Origin: Choricystis sp. odSpoLacu1
Lineage: Eukaryota; Chlorophyta; Trebouxiophyceae
Reading direction: 5' to 3'
Length of the DNA stretch: 64,000 bases
NCBI GenBank assembly: GCA_958009055.1
Contig: OY253663.1
Coordinates: forward strand, 248,001 to 312,000
Position numbers and translations under genes: made by a program. How positions within the stretch are numbered: position 1 is the stretch's first letter; every line of letters begins with the position of its first letter. Positions 10,624 through 21,390 of the stretch are shown one piece after another. The notes beneath the pieces were generated by a model, which saw only the letters and a list, made by a program, of their open reading frames with translations, had not been told where the DNA came from and did not search any database.

Positions 10624-10910
10624 TGCGGTGTGTGTGTTTTGGGGCGCAAAAAGCGAGACAGGAGAGCGCCCCCGGCCGTGTGACTGCGGTGGCGCGTGTG
10701 TTTGCGTGTGAGCGTGCGCGTGTGGGTGGATGCGCCACACCGCGCTGCGACGAAAACAAAAAAGCGAGTGTGGTGAGAAAACAGCCATTGGCTGGCGCTC
10801 ACACCAAAAAAAGCGTGCGACCACTCCTGCTGTGTCGTGCGGCGCGCCACGTTTTCCCCCACCGCGTGTGAAGCACGGCGACCACACACACGCACACACA
10901 TTCCCACACA

Positions 10911-12967
10911 ATGGCGACCGCCGCCCTGGCCTCCCTCTCCGCGTACGCGGCCGAGCTGTCCACCCCCCTGCCCCCCCCCCCCGCCCTGGACCCCGACGTC
11001 GACGAGCTGGACGACAAGCAGGCGGCCGAAGTCAAGTGAGTTTGGGTTGTGGGAGGTTGTGCAGGCACGATGGAGAGGGGGGCGGGGGACGCCAACGTTT
11101 TTTTCGCTCAACCATGTTTTTTTTTTCGTTTTCGACCCACCCCACACCCACAGAGAGGCAGCCGACCTGGCCGACGGAGCCGTCCAGATCGCGGTGCTGC
11201 GGCCTGGCACTGGCGCCCATCCGGTGGACGGCGACTTGGTGAGAGAAAGGAGAGGGAGGGATGTTTTGTTTTTTGTTCGCCTTTGTCTCTTCCTCGTTTT
11301 TCGAACCCCTCCCCCCTTTTCCACCACCCCAGGTCATCTTTCACGTCACCCACCGCCGCCCCGACGCCCCCCTGGACGCCCCCCCCCTGGCCACCACGCG
11401 GGGCGGCCCCCCCCACGCATGCGTGCTCGGGACCACCGGCCGGCCCCGGGCGCCGAGAGCGTTTGAACTGGCACTTGCCTCTGTCGCCCCGGGTGCGTGT
11501 GTCGCCGTTCGCTGCGCCGCCTCCTACAGCTACGGCCGGGGCGGGGCCACGTTGCCACCCCCCCTGCAGCTGGCGGGGCAGGCGGACGCCGACGTGTGCG
11601 CTGAGCTGGACTGCGTGGCGGTGGTGGGAAAAGGAGACGTGGTGTCTCTGACGGACTGCAGTGAAGGCGACGGCGCCGCCGCCTCCTACCCTCTGACCCA
11701 CTGGAAGGTGACCCTGACGGAAGGGTCCACCTGGGAGACGCCGAGGCCGCCGTTTGAGGTGACGACCCGCATCGCGGTCCGCGTGCCAGCGGGCGACGTG
11801 TCTTCATCCACCGACCTGCCCCGCGCCTTCACCTCCCACCCTCCCTTCTGGACGGCCGACGCCCTCACCGCCACCATGGGGGACGGGTCGCTGCCCCCCG
11901 CGCTGGAGGCGGCGTTGGGGAGCGTGTCGCCTGGAGAGCGGGCGATCGTGTGTGTCGACGCGTCTCGCTGCCTCGGCGGCACACCCTCCATCCCACCCCC
12001 ACCCACTGACACCCCCCGCCTCGAGCTCGACATCTCCCTCACCCGCATGATCCAGGTGCGCGACCTGACGGGCGACGGCGCCGTCACCAAGCGCCGCGTG
12101 AAGGAGGGGGTGGGCGAGTTTCCGGCCGACTGCCCGCTGCAAGACACAACAGTGCGCATCCGCGCGGCCGCCACCAACGAGGGTGATCCCACCCTCTTTT
12201 GGACGGTGGGGGGCGGCCCCGACGTGGATGATGAGGAGGGCGAGGATTCATCGCCCCCTCCTCCTTTCGCATTTGTCACTGGTACTGCAGCCCTGCCCGA
12301 CGCGGTCGACGTCGGCGTGCGCCTCATGACCCCCCGCGAACGGTCCACCCTCACGTCCGCCCCCTCCCACGCCTGGGCGACACGCGGAGACGCACCCCCG
12401 GGGTATGATCCGACTCGCACCACCATCTTTGACGTTGTGCTGACGTCGTTTGACGCCCCCGTGCGAGACGCAGAGGCGGCGCCTGGTGACCGCCTCGCGC
12501 GCGCCTCCACCCTGCGCGAACAAGGCAACTCCCTGTGGGCCGCCGGCGGCGCGCGTGCAGGCGAGCTTGCGTCCCTCAAGTGGAAGGCGGCCGCCCGGGA
12601 GCTGGGCAACGCCCTGGATTTTGTGGGGGCGAGCGACGAGGAAACGGCTGCCGCCGCCGCGTGCCGCGCGGCCGCGCACGCCAACCTGGCCCTCGCCGCC
12701 TCGGCCGAGGCGGCCTGGGGGGCCGCCCTGGACTGGTGCGACAAAGCGCTGGAGGATGATCCGGGGCACGTCAAAGCGTTGCTGAGGAAGGCGCGCGCAG
12801 CGGCCGCGCTCGGCCGGCGTGGCGACGCGGACGCCGCGCTGGCTGCCGCGAAGGCCGCCGACCCGGGGGCCGCGGCCGACGTCGCCAAAGAGAGGGCCAG
12901 GATCGCAGCGCGCGCGGTGGCGGACGAGAAGAAGCAGAAGAGAGAGATGAAAGGGTTTCTGGGGTGA
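10911..12967 (+). CDS. PAS1: PASTICCINO1-like FKBP-TPR immunophilin
   Basis: Exons 10911-11035, 11154-11238 and 11333-12967 give 614 residues, close to the roughly 635 of Arabidopsis PAS1. The protein has degenerate FKBP-type segments (VQIAVLRPGTGAHPVDGDLV...FHVTHR near residue 50; then IQVRDLTGDGAVTKRRVKEG and EFPADCPLQDTTVRIRAA, a stretch very like PAS1). These are followed by three TPR-like helix pairs (REQGNSLWAAGGA..., AANLALAASAEAAWGAALDW, AL..DPGHVKALLRKARAAAALG). PAS1 is a scaffold of the very-long-chain fatty-acid elongase complex in the ER; the FKBP active-site residues look poorly kept, so a scaffold rather than a proline isomerase is likely. A C12 tract in exon 1 is in frame. Confidence 0.85.
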
Positions 12968-13099
12968 AAGAGAGCTGGCGGCGTGCGGTGGGGGGGCGGG
13001 GGGGGGGGAGAGAGGGTGTGTTGAGACACCGGTGCAGAAAACACTCGCAGACGACGTTTTTCCTTCTTCCTCCTTCACATCACACCAAAAACTAAAACC

Positions 13100-14029
13100 A
13101 TGCAGACCCTGCGCTTCCGTCCCTCCACCCTGGCCGTCCGCGCCGCCGCCAACGAGCGGGCGACCCCTCGCGCGCCGGCGCGCCGCGCGCTGCTCGCGGC
13201 CGCGCCCGCGCTGCTGCTGGTGGCGCGTCCGGGTGAGTGGGTGTGGATGTGGGAGCGTGGAGAGCGCAATGCTCGATTGTACACAAAAGGGGGACGAGGC
13301 GGAGGGCTGAAAGGAGCGGGGGGGGAGCTGCGCTCTCGCACCGATTTCGCGGCCGACGGCGAGCGAGCGCGCGTGGCCGCGCGTGTGTGCGTCGGCCCGC
13401 AATGCGCCAGGCGTTTGGCGGCGCGTTTCGCCGGCGGCTGGCCACGGTGAGACGTGGGGATCAGCCACATCGTTTGTCCACGCCGCATTGCTTTGACCGG
13501 GGCGTGGCGGCCGAGGGCAAGGGGGGGGGCACGTTTCGCTGCCGCTCCGTTTTCCTCACTCTCACCACCCTTCCCTCCCTTTTTCCCAAAACCACCTCCA
13601 GCCCTGGCCCTCATCCCCGACGACGACGACGTTGAACTCATCACCAAGGCCCGCGCCAACCGGACCAAGCGGCTGGCCGAGGAGAAAGAGTCGGAGGTCA
13701 AGTTCACGGCGGGGGCACGTGGCTCCCCGCTGGCCGGCGCCCAGGCCGCCGTCGCCACCCTGCAAAAGGCGGGCGCCCAGCTGGACTCGGGGGATGCTGC
13801 CGGCGCGGCCGCCACGCTGGAGGGTGGCACCTGGGTGGCCGGCTTTGCGACCAGCGCGGCGCGCGTGGGGGGCGCGTCCGCGTCGGCCGCGGCCGCCGAA
13901 AAAGCACTGGCCAAGCTGCAGGCTGAGGCGGGCGGCGCCGGCGTCAAGCCCGCCTACGTGGCGGCCGCCAAGGCGGTGGCCGGGTGGGCGGCGGACGCGG
14001 GGGTGGCCGCGTCGCTGAAGGGGCTGTGA
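13100..14029 (+). CDS. MPH2: Thylakoid lumen protein, MPH2/TL16-like
   Basis: Exons 13100-13232 and 13602-14029 (369-base intron, phase 1) give 186 residues. The leader is bipartite: a transit part, then APARRALLAAAPALLLVARPALA, a twin-arginine lumen signal with an ALA cleavage site, split across the two exons. The mature part contains LITKARANRTKRLAEEKESE, GTWVAGF and the C-terminal AAKAVAGWAADAGVAASLKGL. That layout and the LKGL end match the plant 16.5-kDa lumen protein MPH2, which helps repair of photosystem II in fluctuating light. Cargo of the Tat pathway is inferred from the double arginine. Length agrees with the family. Confidence 0.75.
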
Positions 14030-14101
14030 AATGATGAGGAAGTGAGTTGCTGGTTTTTCTTCTTCCGCGGAGAGAGAGAGAGAGAGAGAAAGAGAGAGTG
14101 A

Positions 14102-14106
14102 TGTAA
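14102..14106 (+). terminator. TGTAA, possible polyadenylation signal
   Basis: TGTAA is the usual poly(A) signal in chlorophyte algae. This copy is 73 bases after the stop of the lumen-protein gene. A (GA)n stretch lies between. The position fits, but use of the site is unproven. Confidence 0.35.
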
Positions 14107-14149
14107 AGCGCGACACAAAAAACAACACAGGAAAAAACCGTGTCTTTTT

Positions 14150-15745
14150 TCACGACTGCGGCGTGCCGCGCCCGCGCCCGCGCCCGCGCCCACGCCCGCG
14201 CCCGCGCCCACGCCGCTCGCCGCTTGGCGGCGACGCGGGGGACCTCCCCTCCGCCCAGTCGTCGTCCTCTCCCTCCCCATCAAAGGCTTCATAGTCGCCA
14301 AACAGGGATGCATTGAGGGCGGCGTAATCGACGCGCGCGCCGTGGCGGCGGCGCTTGCGGGAGGCGCGGGGCGCGGAGCCCGACCCACCGCCAGACGCGG
14401 GGGACGCGGGCGTGGCGTGCGCGCCATCACCAGCGTCGTCGCCGCCATCGGGTGACGAAGAGGGAGGCGGTGACGGCGAGGGATCGGAGCGGTCGTCATC
14501 GGAAGGGGTGGGGGACGGGTCGAAGGTGTCATCGTCGTCGTCGTCGTCGTCGTCACCACCACCGCCCGGCAGGTCTGGCCCCGCCAGCAGGGCTGTCGCG
14601 CTGGCTGGCGCAGCCGTCACCGTTGGTGCGGCACCGTCTGACAGAGCGGTGGCGGCGCCACTCCCCCCCGGCGGCGAGGCGGCCGCCTCCCACGACGGCG
14701 CGGGCGGGGGCGCCGCAAACACCTCCCCCCACGGCGTCTCCTGCTCATACTCGTACCCAAACTCGGCGTTGATGGCGCGCAGAACGTCGGCTTTGACGTC
14801 GCACGCGGGGCAGAGCCAGCCGTCGTCCGGGCTGAGAGCAGCAACATCGATGGGGGGCACGCAGCACAGAGCGTGGTAGGCGCGGGAGCAGCCGCCGTCG
14901 CACAGGATGATGTCGTTGTCCTGGAGTGTGGGGAGGGGCGGGGGTGGGGGTGGGGGTGGGGGGGGGGGAAGAGTTGGGTTGAATGATGAAAAAAAATGAC
15001 ACCCTTTCTTGAACCTCCCAAGCTCTCCCCACCCCACAACAAAACTCACGTCCGTCGAGTCATACTTGCCGCACTTGCCGCAGAACACGTGGTGTTCCTC
15101 GATCTCGCCCTCGGCGTCGAACAGGGCGTCGTCGATCTTGCGGTCGCCGGACTGTGGGGGGGGAAGAGAGGGGGGGATGGAATGTGTGAGGGTGTGAGGG
15201 TGTTTGCGACTGGCTCCCACCCACTCCCACCCACACCCACCCACACCATGGCTCACCGCTTCATCCAGCAGCCGCACACACTCTTTCAGCGTGGCCACCG
15301 CCTGCTCGCACGCCCCGCGCGCCCTCTCCACCTCCGCGTCCAGCCGCACGCGCTTTCCACCCCCCGCGCCGCGGGACGCGTCCGCCTCGTACGCCGCCAC
15401 CAACGTCGCCTCCCGCCGGTGGCGCGCGATCTGGGACCGCGCCCGCGTCAGCAGGGCCCAGTACTCGGACTTCTCGGCGCGCTCTTCCCGGGCGGCCGCG
15501 CGCGCGTCGGCGGTGGCGGACGCGCTGGTGCCGTCGCGCGTGGCGGCCGCCTTGGCCTTGGCTTTGGCGGCGGCGGCGCGCTTGCGCTCGGCGGCGTCTG
15601 AGTGGGTGTGTTTGGGAGGGTGGATGGGTGTGGTGGGAGGGGCCGGAAGCAGGGCGCGTGTGCTGCCTTCCCCCACCCACCCCACAGCCGCGGCTGAGCC
15701 GCCCGCCCCTCTTCCCCGTCGCGCACCCCCGGCCCGCGTTTTCAT
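14150..15745 (-). CDS. PHD-finger protein (PRHA/HAT3.1-type PHD)
   Basis: Proposed exons are 15727-15745, 15257-15597, 15050-15151 and 14150-14920. The middle gives a C4HC3 PHD finger split across two exons: FCGKCGKYDSTD then DNDIILCDGGCSRAYHALCC ... GWLCPACD, very close to the PHD of plant PRHA/HAT3.1 proteins, which bind histone H3 tails. I see no homeodomain in the remaining C-terminal part. That part is an acidic run (D9), Ser/Pro/Asp-rich sequence, a basic patch (KRRRHGARVDYAAL) and a terminal RG repeat (RGRGRGRG). The N-terminal half is a Lys/Ala-rich predicted helix. The first exon is uncertain: the donor proposed is GTGCGC, and the intron could instead be read through in frame. Confidence 0.75.
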   Translation of the reverse strand: MKTRAGGARRGRGAGGSAAAVGWVGEGSTRALLPAPPTTPIHPPKHTHSDAAERKRAAAAKAKAKAAATRDGTSASATADARAAAREERAEKSEYWALLTRARSQIARHRREATLVAAYEADASRGAGGGKRVRLDAEVERARGACEQAVATLKECVRLLDEAVSHGVGGCGWEWVGASRKHPHTLTHSIPPSLPPPQSGDRKIDDALFDAEGEIEEHHVFCGKCGKYDSTDVSFVVGWGELGRFKKGCHFFSSFNPTLPPPPPPPPPPPLPTLQDNDIILCDGGCSRAYHALCCVPPIDVAALSPDDGWLCPACDVKADVLRAINAEFGYEYEQETPWGEVFAAPPPAPSWEAAASPPGGSGAATALSDGAAPTVTAAPASATALLAGPDLPGGGGDDDDDDDDDTFDPSPTPSDDDRSDPSPSPPPSSSPDGGDDAGDGAHATPASPASGGGSGSAPRASRKRRRHGARVDYAALNASLFGDYEAFDGEGEDDDWAEGRSPASPPSGERRGRGRGRGRGRGRGRGTPQS

Positions 15746-16432
15746 CTAGCGTGGGGGGTGGGGGGGTGCGTGTGTGCGCCTGGGCCACAAGACTTCCTCT
15801 CGCGGGTGGCGAGAGGGTGTTGGGGGGGGACGGTTTTTTCTCACGGGTGCGTTTTTTTCCTGCAAACTCGCAGCGCCTGCTTCTCCTTTTTCTTTCGCCT
15901 CCTCCTCTCACCCCCCTCTCCCTCTCCCGCCCCACCCCATCCCAAAATATCGACCCCCCGGTAAGCGCAAGCTGTGACCCTCGCGCGCCAGTGTCGCGCG
16001 CGAGGAGGGAAACCCCTTTGGAAGCAAGGTGTGTGTGCGGGGGAGAGAAGAGAGAGGGGAGAAGAAAAACAAACAACGGCAAAGTAAAAAAGGAAAAAGG
16101 AAACAGGGGCGCGGCGCGCGCGAGAATCAGCAGAGTCCGCAGGCAGGGAGTGGGGCCTGTTGCAGGAAAAGGAAACAGAGAAAATGGGGCCGAAACGTGG
16201 CAAGTTTGGGGGGGGAATAGCACGGAGGGCGCGTTTCGTTGTTGTGTGGGTGTGTCCGAATAAAGACGGGGGGGGGGGCAGAGGTAGTCAGTGGGGTGTC
16301 ATTGTTGGTATGCGGGGAGGGGAAAGGGGGGGGGGGGGCACGTTCTCAGAGCGGTGCAGCGTTGGGGGGGGGGGGGAGGGGGGAGGGGGGCGTGCGCGTG
16401 GTGCGGCTGGTTTCCCAAACCACCCTCCTCCC
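15746..16432. other. Gene-free gap, 687 bases
   Basis: Upstream of the PHD gene and downstream of the MBD gene. It holds several G tracts of 8-13 (for example near 16269-16279 and 16328-16339), purine-rich blocks, and no codon pattern or splice structure I can support. No RNA gene seen. Confidence 0.6.
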
Positions 16433-18899
16433 TCACACCAGCCGCGCCCGCTTGGACGCACCCGCTCCCTCGATGGCGAACGCGATGTCGGCGGCCGCCG
16501 CCATGGTGCTGTAGTCGACGCGGGGTCCCTCCCGCCGGGAGCGGCGGCCGCCGCCGCCGCCCCAGTCGTCGTCGGCGTGCCCGCCGGGAGCGCTGCGCGG
16601 GCGGTCGTCGTCGTCGCCGCCGTCGCCACCACCACCGCCGCCAGGCCGGCCCACGCTGGCGGGCGTGCCGGGCGCGGCCGACGTGGCGCCGGCGCCCCGG
16701 TCGGAGCGCGCGTCGCCCGAGCCGCCGCCGCCCGACGCGCCGCCGCCGCCACCGCCCGACCGGCCGGCGTGCTGGCGCGCGCCGGAGCCGCCCCACGCGG
16801 GGAGGGGGGGGGGAGGGGGCAGCGGTGGTGGCAGCAGCCGCATCCACGCCGCCACCACCAGCCTCGCCTCCACACACAGCCGGCCCGCTCCCCCGCCGCC
16901 GCCGCGCGTCGGCCGCGGCCGACCGCCCCGGCACCCCCAGCCTCGACCCGGGGGCCGCCCTCGGCGTCGCCCCGGGCACCAGCCCCACCGACCGCACCGC
17001 GGCCGCCACCGACCGAAACCGGCCCCCGTGGGGGGAGTAGAAGTAGACGTCGGCCGCCCCGGCCGACGCGCCGTCGCGGCGGGTGCGCACGTCGGCGACC
17101 CACCCCGCCTCCAGCACGCCGCCCGCCGCCCGCGCTGCAGCGTGCAGGCGCCCGAGCTCGGCGGCGGCGGCCCCGGTGTCTGAGGCGGACGGGGGGGGGG
17201 GTGCCCCCCCGGCTGGCGGCCGCGTCGGCCGCGGCGGCCGCGGTGACCGCGGCCGCGGTGACCGCGGCCGCGGCGCGGTGCGGCGGGGGCGGCACCACCG
17301 GCGGCGGCGGCGGCGCGCGCGCCCCGCCCGCCACCGCGGTGATGGCGATGCGGCCGCCACCCGTTTTCGCCGGGGCGGACGCGGGGGCGGCACCAATGAT
17401 GGCGTGAGTCAGGGCGGCCGCGCGGGGCGGGGGGCGGGGGGGGGGTGATGGTGGCGGCGGCAGCGACGACGGATTGAAGGCCCGCAGTGTCGTCAACGGC
17501 GGCTGCTGTGGTGGTGGCGACAGCAGGGGCGGGAGCAGCCTCCGCCTCTGCCTCTGCCGCCGCGCGCGGCGCGGCGGGCGGCGCGACCGCGGCCGCCGCG
17601 GGCGCACCCGCCACGCCCCCCGGGTGCCGCTCCTTGGGCCAGCCACTGCCCAGGTTCCACCCAACGGGGAGTTCCAGCAGGGCGGCCGCCACGGCGGCCG
17701 CGTCCGTGCCCTCCGCGAGGCGGGGGGAGGGGGCGCTGGCATCCACGCCGACCGACGCGGCTGCATCGGCACGCGAGGAATAGGTCGCACCATCAGGAGC
17801 CACATACGCAGCAGCATGGTCGCCCCGGGCGTAGGTGACGACGGCGGACCAGCCCGCGAGGGCGGTGGCGGGGGCGCCGCGCACCGCGAGCGACGAGCGC
17901 AGGCGCGCGGTCAGCAAGTCGGCAGCCTTGGCCTCCACCGCATCGCCTTCATCGTCAGCCGTCGAGTGCAGGGACAGGGGCAGGGGCGCAGACGCTGACC
18001 GCCCCTCGGTGAAGAGGGGGGGCACAGTGGGTGTGCGGTGCGCGCGCGGCGGCCGGTCGGACGCGTGCCGCGGCGGCGGCGGCGGGCCGCCGCGCTCGGC
18101 GCGGGCGGGCGGAGGGTCGGTCAACCATTTGGCCACCTCGTGACGTGACCGAAAGCGGGCGCCGTCGGGGCCGTAGAAGTACTGGAGGGTGGAGGGGAGA
18201 GGCGCGAGGCACATGGGTGGCGATGCGACGGCCGCGAGTAGTGGAGGCCGAGGCGCCGGACCGACCGTTCTAAACCCTGGCCTTCACCCCACACGCCCAC
18301 CACCACACACGACTCACCACATCATTGGTCCCCTTGCTGGCGCCATCCTTGCGGATGCGCAGGCGCACGGAGAAGCCGACGGGCAGGGTGACGCCTGCGT
18401 GTGGGAAGAAAAGGGGGGTTGGGGCGGTTGGTCTCAGGGTTGTGAGCAGGGGGGGCGCTCTAGTCTCTCCCCGCCGCCGCGCGTCGCTGTCACGCCCCTC
18501 TGTATGAGTGCTGGAATCAAGGTCACACGTATGTGACGACGCGAGGGGGGAGAGAGGGCTGGACCGCGTCAGGAGCCGGCAGCCGCGCGCGCGTCGAGAG
18601 CGGCACATGGGCGCGCGACTCTCCCTCCCTCCCACACGCACCTTGGCTGGCCAGAAACGACCGCAGCCCCGCCAGCGCGACGCGGGAGACTTCCGGGTCC
18701 TGTGGTGAGGAAACGGGGGGCGGGAATTGGGGGGCGCCAGGGTGAGGGAAGGGCGCCGTTTGGGGGCTGCGCGCGACGCGCCCGGAGCGGCGTCGGGCGC
18801 GGAGTGTGGGGGGTCGTCCCGTGTCCTTGGCCCCCCATCTCCCGCACTCACGATCACGCCGACTGGTGGGCGGTAGCGCCCTCCCAGTGAGACGTCCGA
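16433..18899 (-). CDS. Multi-MBD (methyl-CpG-binding domain) protein, frame-broken, 5' end unresolved
   Basis: Supported exons are 18852-18899, 18642-18699, 18318-18394 and 16433-18181. The exon junction at 18318/18181 rebuilds an MBD: TLPVGFSVRLRIRKDGASKG, TNDV, YFYGPDGARFRSRHEVAKWL. A second MBD lies at about 16990-17130 (AGWVADVRTRRDGASAGAAD, VYFYSPHGGRFRS), but in another frame. A weaker third copy is at about 17780-17890 (AGWSAVVTYARGDHAAAYVA, PDGATYSSRADAAAS). The last exon is open in all frames, yet the domains require a +1 change at each of three G tracts on the plus strand (17436-17445, 17191-17201, 16804-16813). The end, DYSTMAAAADIAFAIEGAG, looks genuine. A likely start is the ATG at 19259-19261, directly before a GTGAGT donor. 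The exon(s) joining it to 18899 are not resolved. MBD proteins read 5-methylcytosine in DNA. Confidence 0.7.
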
Positions 18900-19429
18900 C
18901 TGGGGGGGAGGGGGGGAGGGGAGGGAGGGAGAGGGGGTGAGTTTTGGGGGCCATTGGGGTCGCAGGTCGGGCGGCAAACCGTTGCCCGCCGCGCGCTGCG
19001 GCCGCCCTTTTTGCACGCCATCCCCGGCATCTCGTGGAGCGTACACTCCCCGACCAGACGGCGGCGGCCGGGGGCGGGGCGAGGGCGGGGGGTGGCGGTG
19101 GAAGGAAGGCATGTGGGAGGCGCGGTCGGTTTTTTGGCGCGCGCGCGGTCGTTGCGATGGGCGGCGGTTGGAGCCCCGCTGGCTGGCGCACACGGCCAGC
19201 TGCCCAGCACAGGGCAGGGCTGTGGTTGAGCTTGTCGCTCGCGAGGGCGTCGCACTCACCATGGGGGGGAAGAGGACCGAAACACGGGCGCGGGAGAATG
19301 AGAGTTTGGTTGTGGGCGACGAGACAAAAACGACCGGTCGGTTCGTCGGCCTCTCTCCTCCCCTGCAAAACGACACACGGGCTTTCACGCGCCTTGTTGC
19401 TGCTTACACATGCCTCTGCCTTTCCTGCA

Positions 19430-19990
19430 TCACTTCAGCCCAGCCCCGTCCCCCCTGTCCGTCCATTCGTCGCCGTCGGGCGCAGACGTGGCCCACGCGC
19501 CGTACCCGCCCGTCAGAATCGCGACATCCAGGGCCGGGCCGTCACCCCAGCCTCCTTCAACCTTGTCGCCAGTCTTGAAGCACACGCTGGGCCTCTAACT
19601 TGAGAGAGGGCACAGTGGACGACGATTGACGTCGCGTCCGCGGCCGCGGCGGCCGCCAGCACGCCGTCCACCGCGGCGTCATCCTCCTTGAGCAGGGACG
19701 CGGGGACGTGGTGGGAGTTTCTGATGGCGCCGTCGTAGGCGCGCTCCTCCTGTGGTTTGTGTGTGGGTTGGTGTCAGAGAGGGTTGGTGGGTTTTGGTGG
19801 GTCGAGAGCGACCCGCATTCGTGCCCCCCCTCTCCCCCCGACCCACGTCCCTTTCCGCCCTCCCCCCACACACCTCATCCCGCACATCCACCACCAACAC
19901 TCTCTCCTGCCCGCCCGCCAGCTTGGCCCGCAGCTCGGATGGCGCCACGCGGGGCAGCGCGTGTGGCGGGACGTGGTGGTTGGACGCCAT
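19430..19990 (-). CDS. CDC25/ACR2-like rhodanese phosphatase or arsenate reductase, frameshifted
   Basis: Exons 19874-19990 and 19430-19749. Domain: ELRAKLAGGQERVLVVDVRD, ERAYDGAIRNSHHVPASLL, and the active loop HCALSQVRGPACASRL, a C-x5-R catalytic motif identical in layout to plant CDC25-like ACR2 enzymes (arsenate reductase, tyrosine-phosphatase fold). About 20 codons later the frame stops early at 19513. The expected ending, DVAILTGGYGAWATSAPDGD, continues in another frame to a stop at 19430. One base appears missing near the C4 tract at 19545-19548. The catalytic part is intact upstream of the break. Either an assembly indel or a recent null allele explains this. Confidence 0.75.
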
Positions 19991-20451
19991 CGCGATGATG
20001 CGCAGGGCTCGGGGGAGGATGGGGCGCAGCGTGGTGGGCGAGGTTTGTGTGGGTGTGTGTAGGAGGGGTGAAAGAAAATAGGCAGAGCGGGAGTGTGACT
20101 GAGGTTTTTTTATTTTTTGTTTTTCGGTCGACCGACAAAAAAAATCGTGTTTACAAGCGTTTGAAAAAATGAATGTTTTGTTCGACACGCGTGTGTTCGA
20201 GAGTGATTTATGTGTGAAGAAAGGGAATAATAAAATGGCATCGGCGCGTCCAACCGGTTATGAAAAGAATGGGTGGTTAAGCAGTGGCAAAAAAATAACT
20301 TTAGCGGATCGAAGTTGCGCCCTCTTTGGCCCGTCCGTCGTGGGGCAAAGGAGGGCGAGCGTCCGCACGCAACAGTTTCTTTTTTTCATTGGGGAAAGGG
20401 TTTTGGGGGGGCTAAGAAGGCTTGAACAAAAAAATGACGCCACACACTACA
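19991..20451. other. Lower-GC gap with A/T tracts
   Basis: Lies between the start of the rhodanese gene and the 3' end of the next minus-strand gene. Roughly 20100-20450 is clearly poorer in GC than its surroundings, with poly-T and poly-A tracts. No tRNA, snRNA or coding pattern recognised. Confidence 0.5.
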
Positions 20452-21174
20452 TCACGCCGCCCGCTTGCTGTTGTCCTGAAACAAGCAGGACGCCGCCGCC
20501 GTCGCCGCCAGCGCGTCCGCCGACTTGCGCGTCGGCGGGGGCGGGGCGGGGGGGAGGGGGTCGGCGATGGACGCCAAACGTGCCTCTAAGTCGGCCGACG
20601 AGAACACGGTGGCCAGGCCAGACACGGTGGGACCGCCCAAAGAGGCAGGGCGGGATGATGGGCGGGACGACGAGCGCCGGGCGGCGGTGCGTGGCGTCGC
20701 GACGCCGCCGCACGGCGGCGACGTTTCCCCCGCCGCCGCCCACGCCGCGTCCGCGGTGGCGCGCCGGCGCCGCCCTCTATCGCCGGCGGACGAGCAGGAG
20801 GACGCGCCAGAGGTGCGTTGAGCGGAGGCGGAGGTGCGGGTCGCGTCGCCGAGGGAGGGGGCGCGCGGACCGCCTGGGCGGGGCGGCAGCCCGGCGCCGG
20901 ACGCTCTGCGCGCGACGCGCCCGGTGCGCACCGACGCGTAGTCGTGCCCCCTCCGTGTGCCGCCGCTGCTGCTGGCGCCGCCCTTCGCCCCCGCGCCCCC
21001 CAATCGGGGGTCGGGCAGGGAGGGAACGTCGGAGACGGCGGACGCGCGCGCGGAGGAAGACCGGCGCAGGCTGGGCGCTGCCACGTGGTCGAGGGAGGAG
21101 GAGGCGGGGGTGGCGGTGGGCACACCCCCCCGCATGAAGCCTTTCAACATGCCCCACCGACTGGCGGGTGCCAT
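20452..21174 (-). CDS. Unrecognised Ser/Ala/Arg-rich protein
   Basis: A single-exon frame of 240 residues from the ATG at 21174. It opens MAPASRWGMLKGFMRGG, has many Ser/Arg/Pro/Gly stretches and ends in a short predicted helix (SSADLEARLASIAD) followed by KSADALAATAAASCLFQDNS. No known domain is visible and the composition is mostly disordered. A further upstream exon is possible. I call it coding because the helix and ending look less random than the other frames, but evidence is modest. Confidence 0.45.
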   Translation of the reverse strand: MAPASRWGMLKGFMRGGVPTATPASSSLDHVAAPSLRRSSSARASAVSDVPSLPDPRLGGAGAKGGASSSGGTRRGHDYASVRTGRVARRASGAGLPPRPGGPRAPSLGDATRTSASAQRTSGASSCSSAGDRGRRRRATADAAWAAAGETSPPCGGVATPRTAARRSSSRPSSRPASLGGPTVSGLATVFSSADLEARLASIADPLPPAPPPPTRKSADALAATAAASCLFQDNSKRAA

Positions 21175-21390
21175 GGGGGGGCCGAAGGCGAGAATTGTGG
21201 GTGTGGGGGCCGGTGGGCAGAGGAGTGTGTGTGCGTGTGTTTGGTGGCTGTGTGTGCGCGACCGCCGCTCACGCAGCAAGTTTGCACGCGGGTGTCGGCG
21301 CGGGATGCAGCGTCCGCGATTGGGGGGCGCCGAGGGGGCGGGAAGTGCGGGTCCGCAGGCAAGAGGGGGGGGCGTTGCGCCACGAGAAGG

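Noticed and set aside
16160..17407. Long plus-strand frame opposite the MBD gene
   Set aside because: GC-rich DNA has few stops, so the antisense strand stays open. The residues are Arg/Pro/Ala noise, while the minus strand shows MBD domains.
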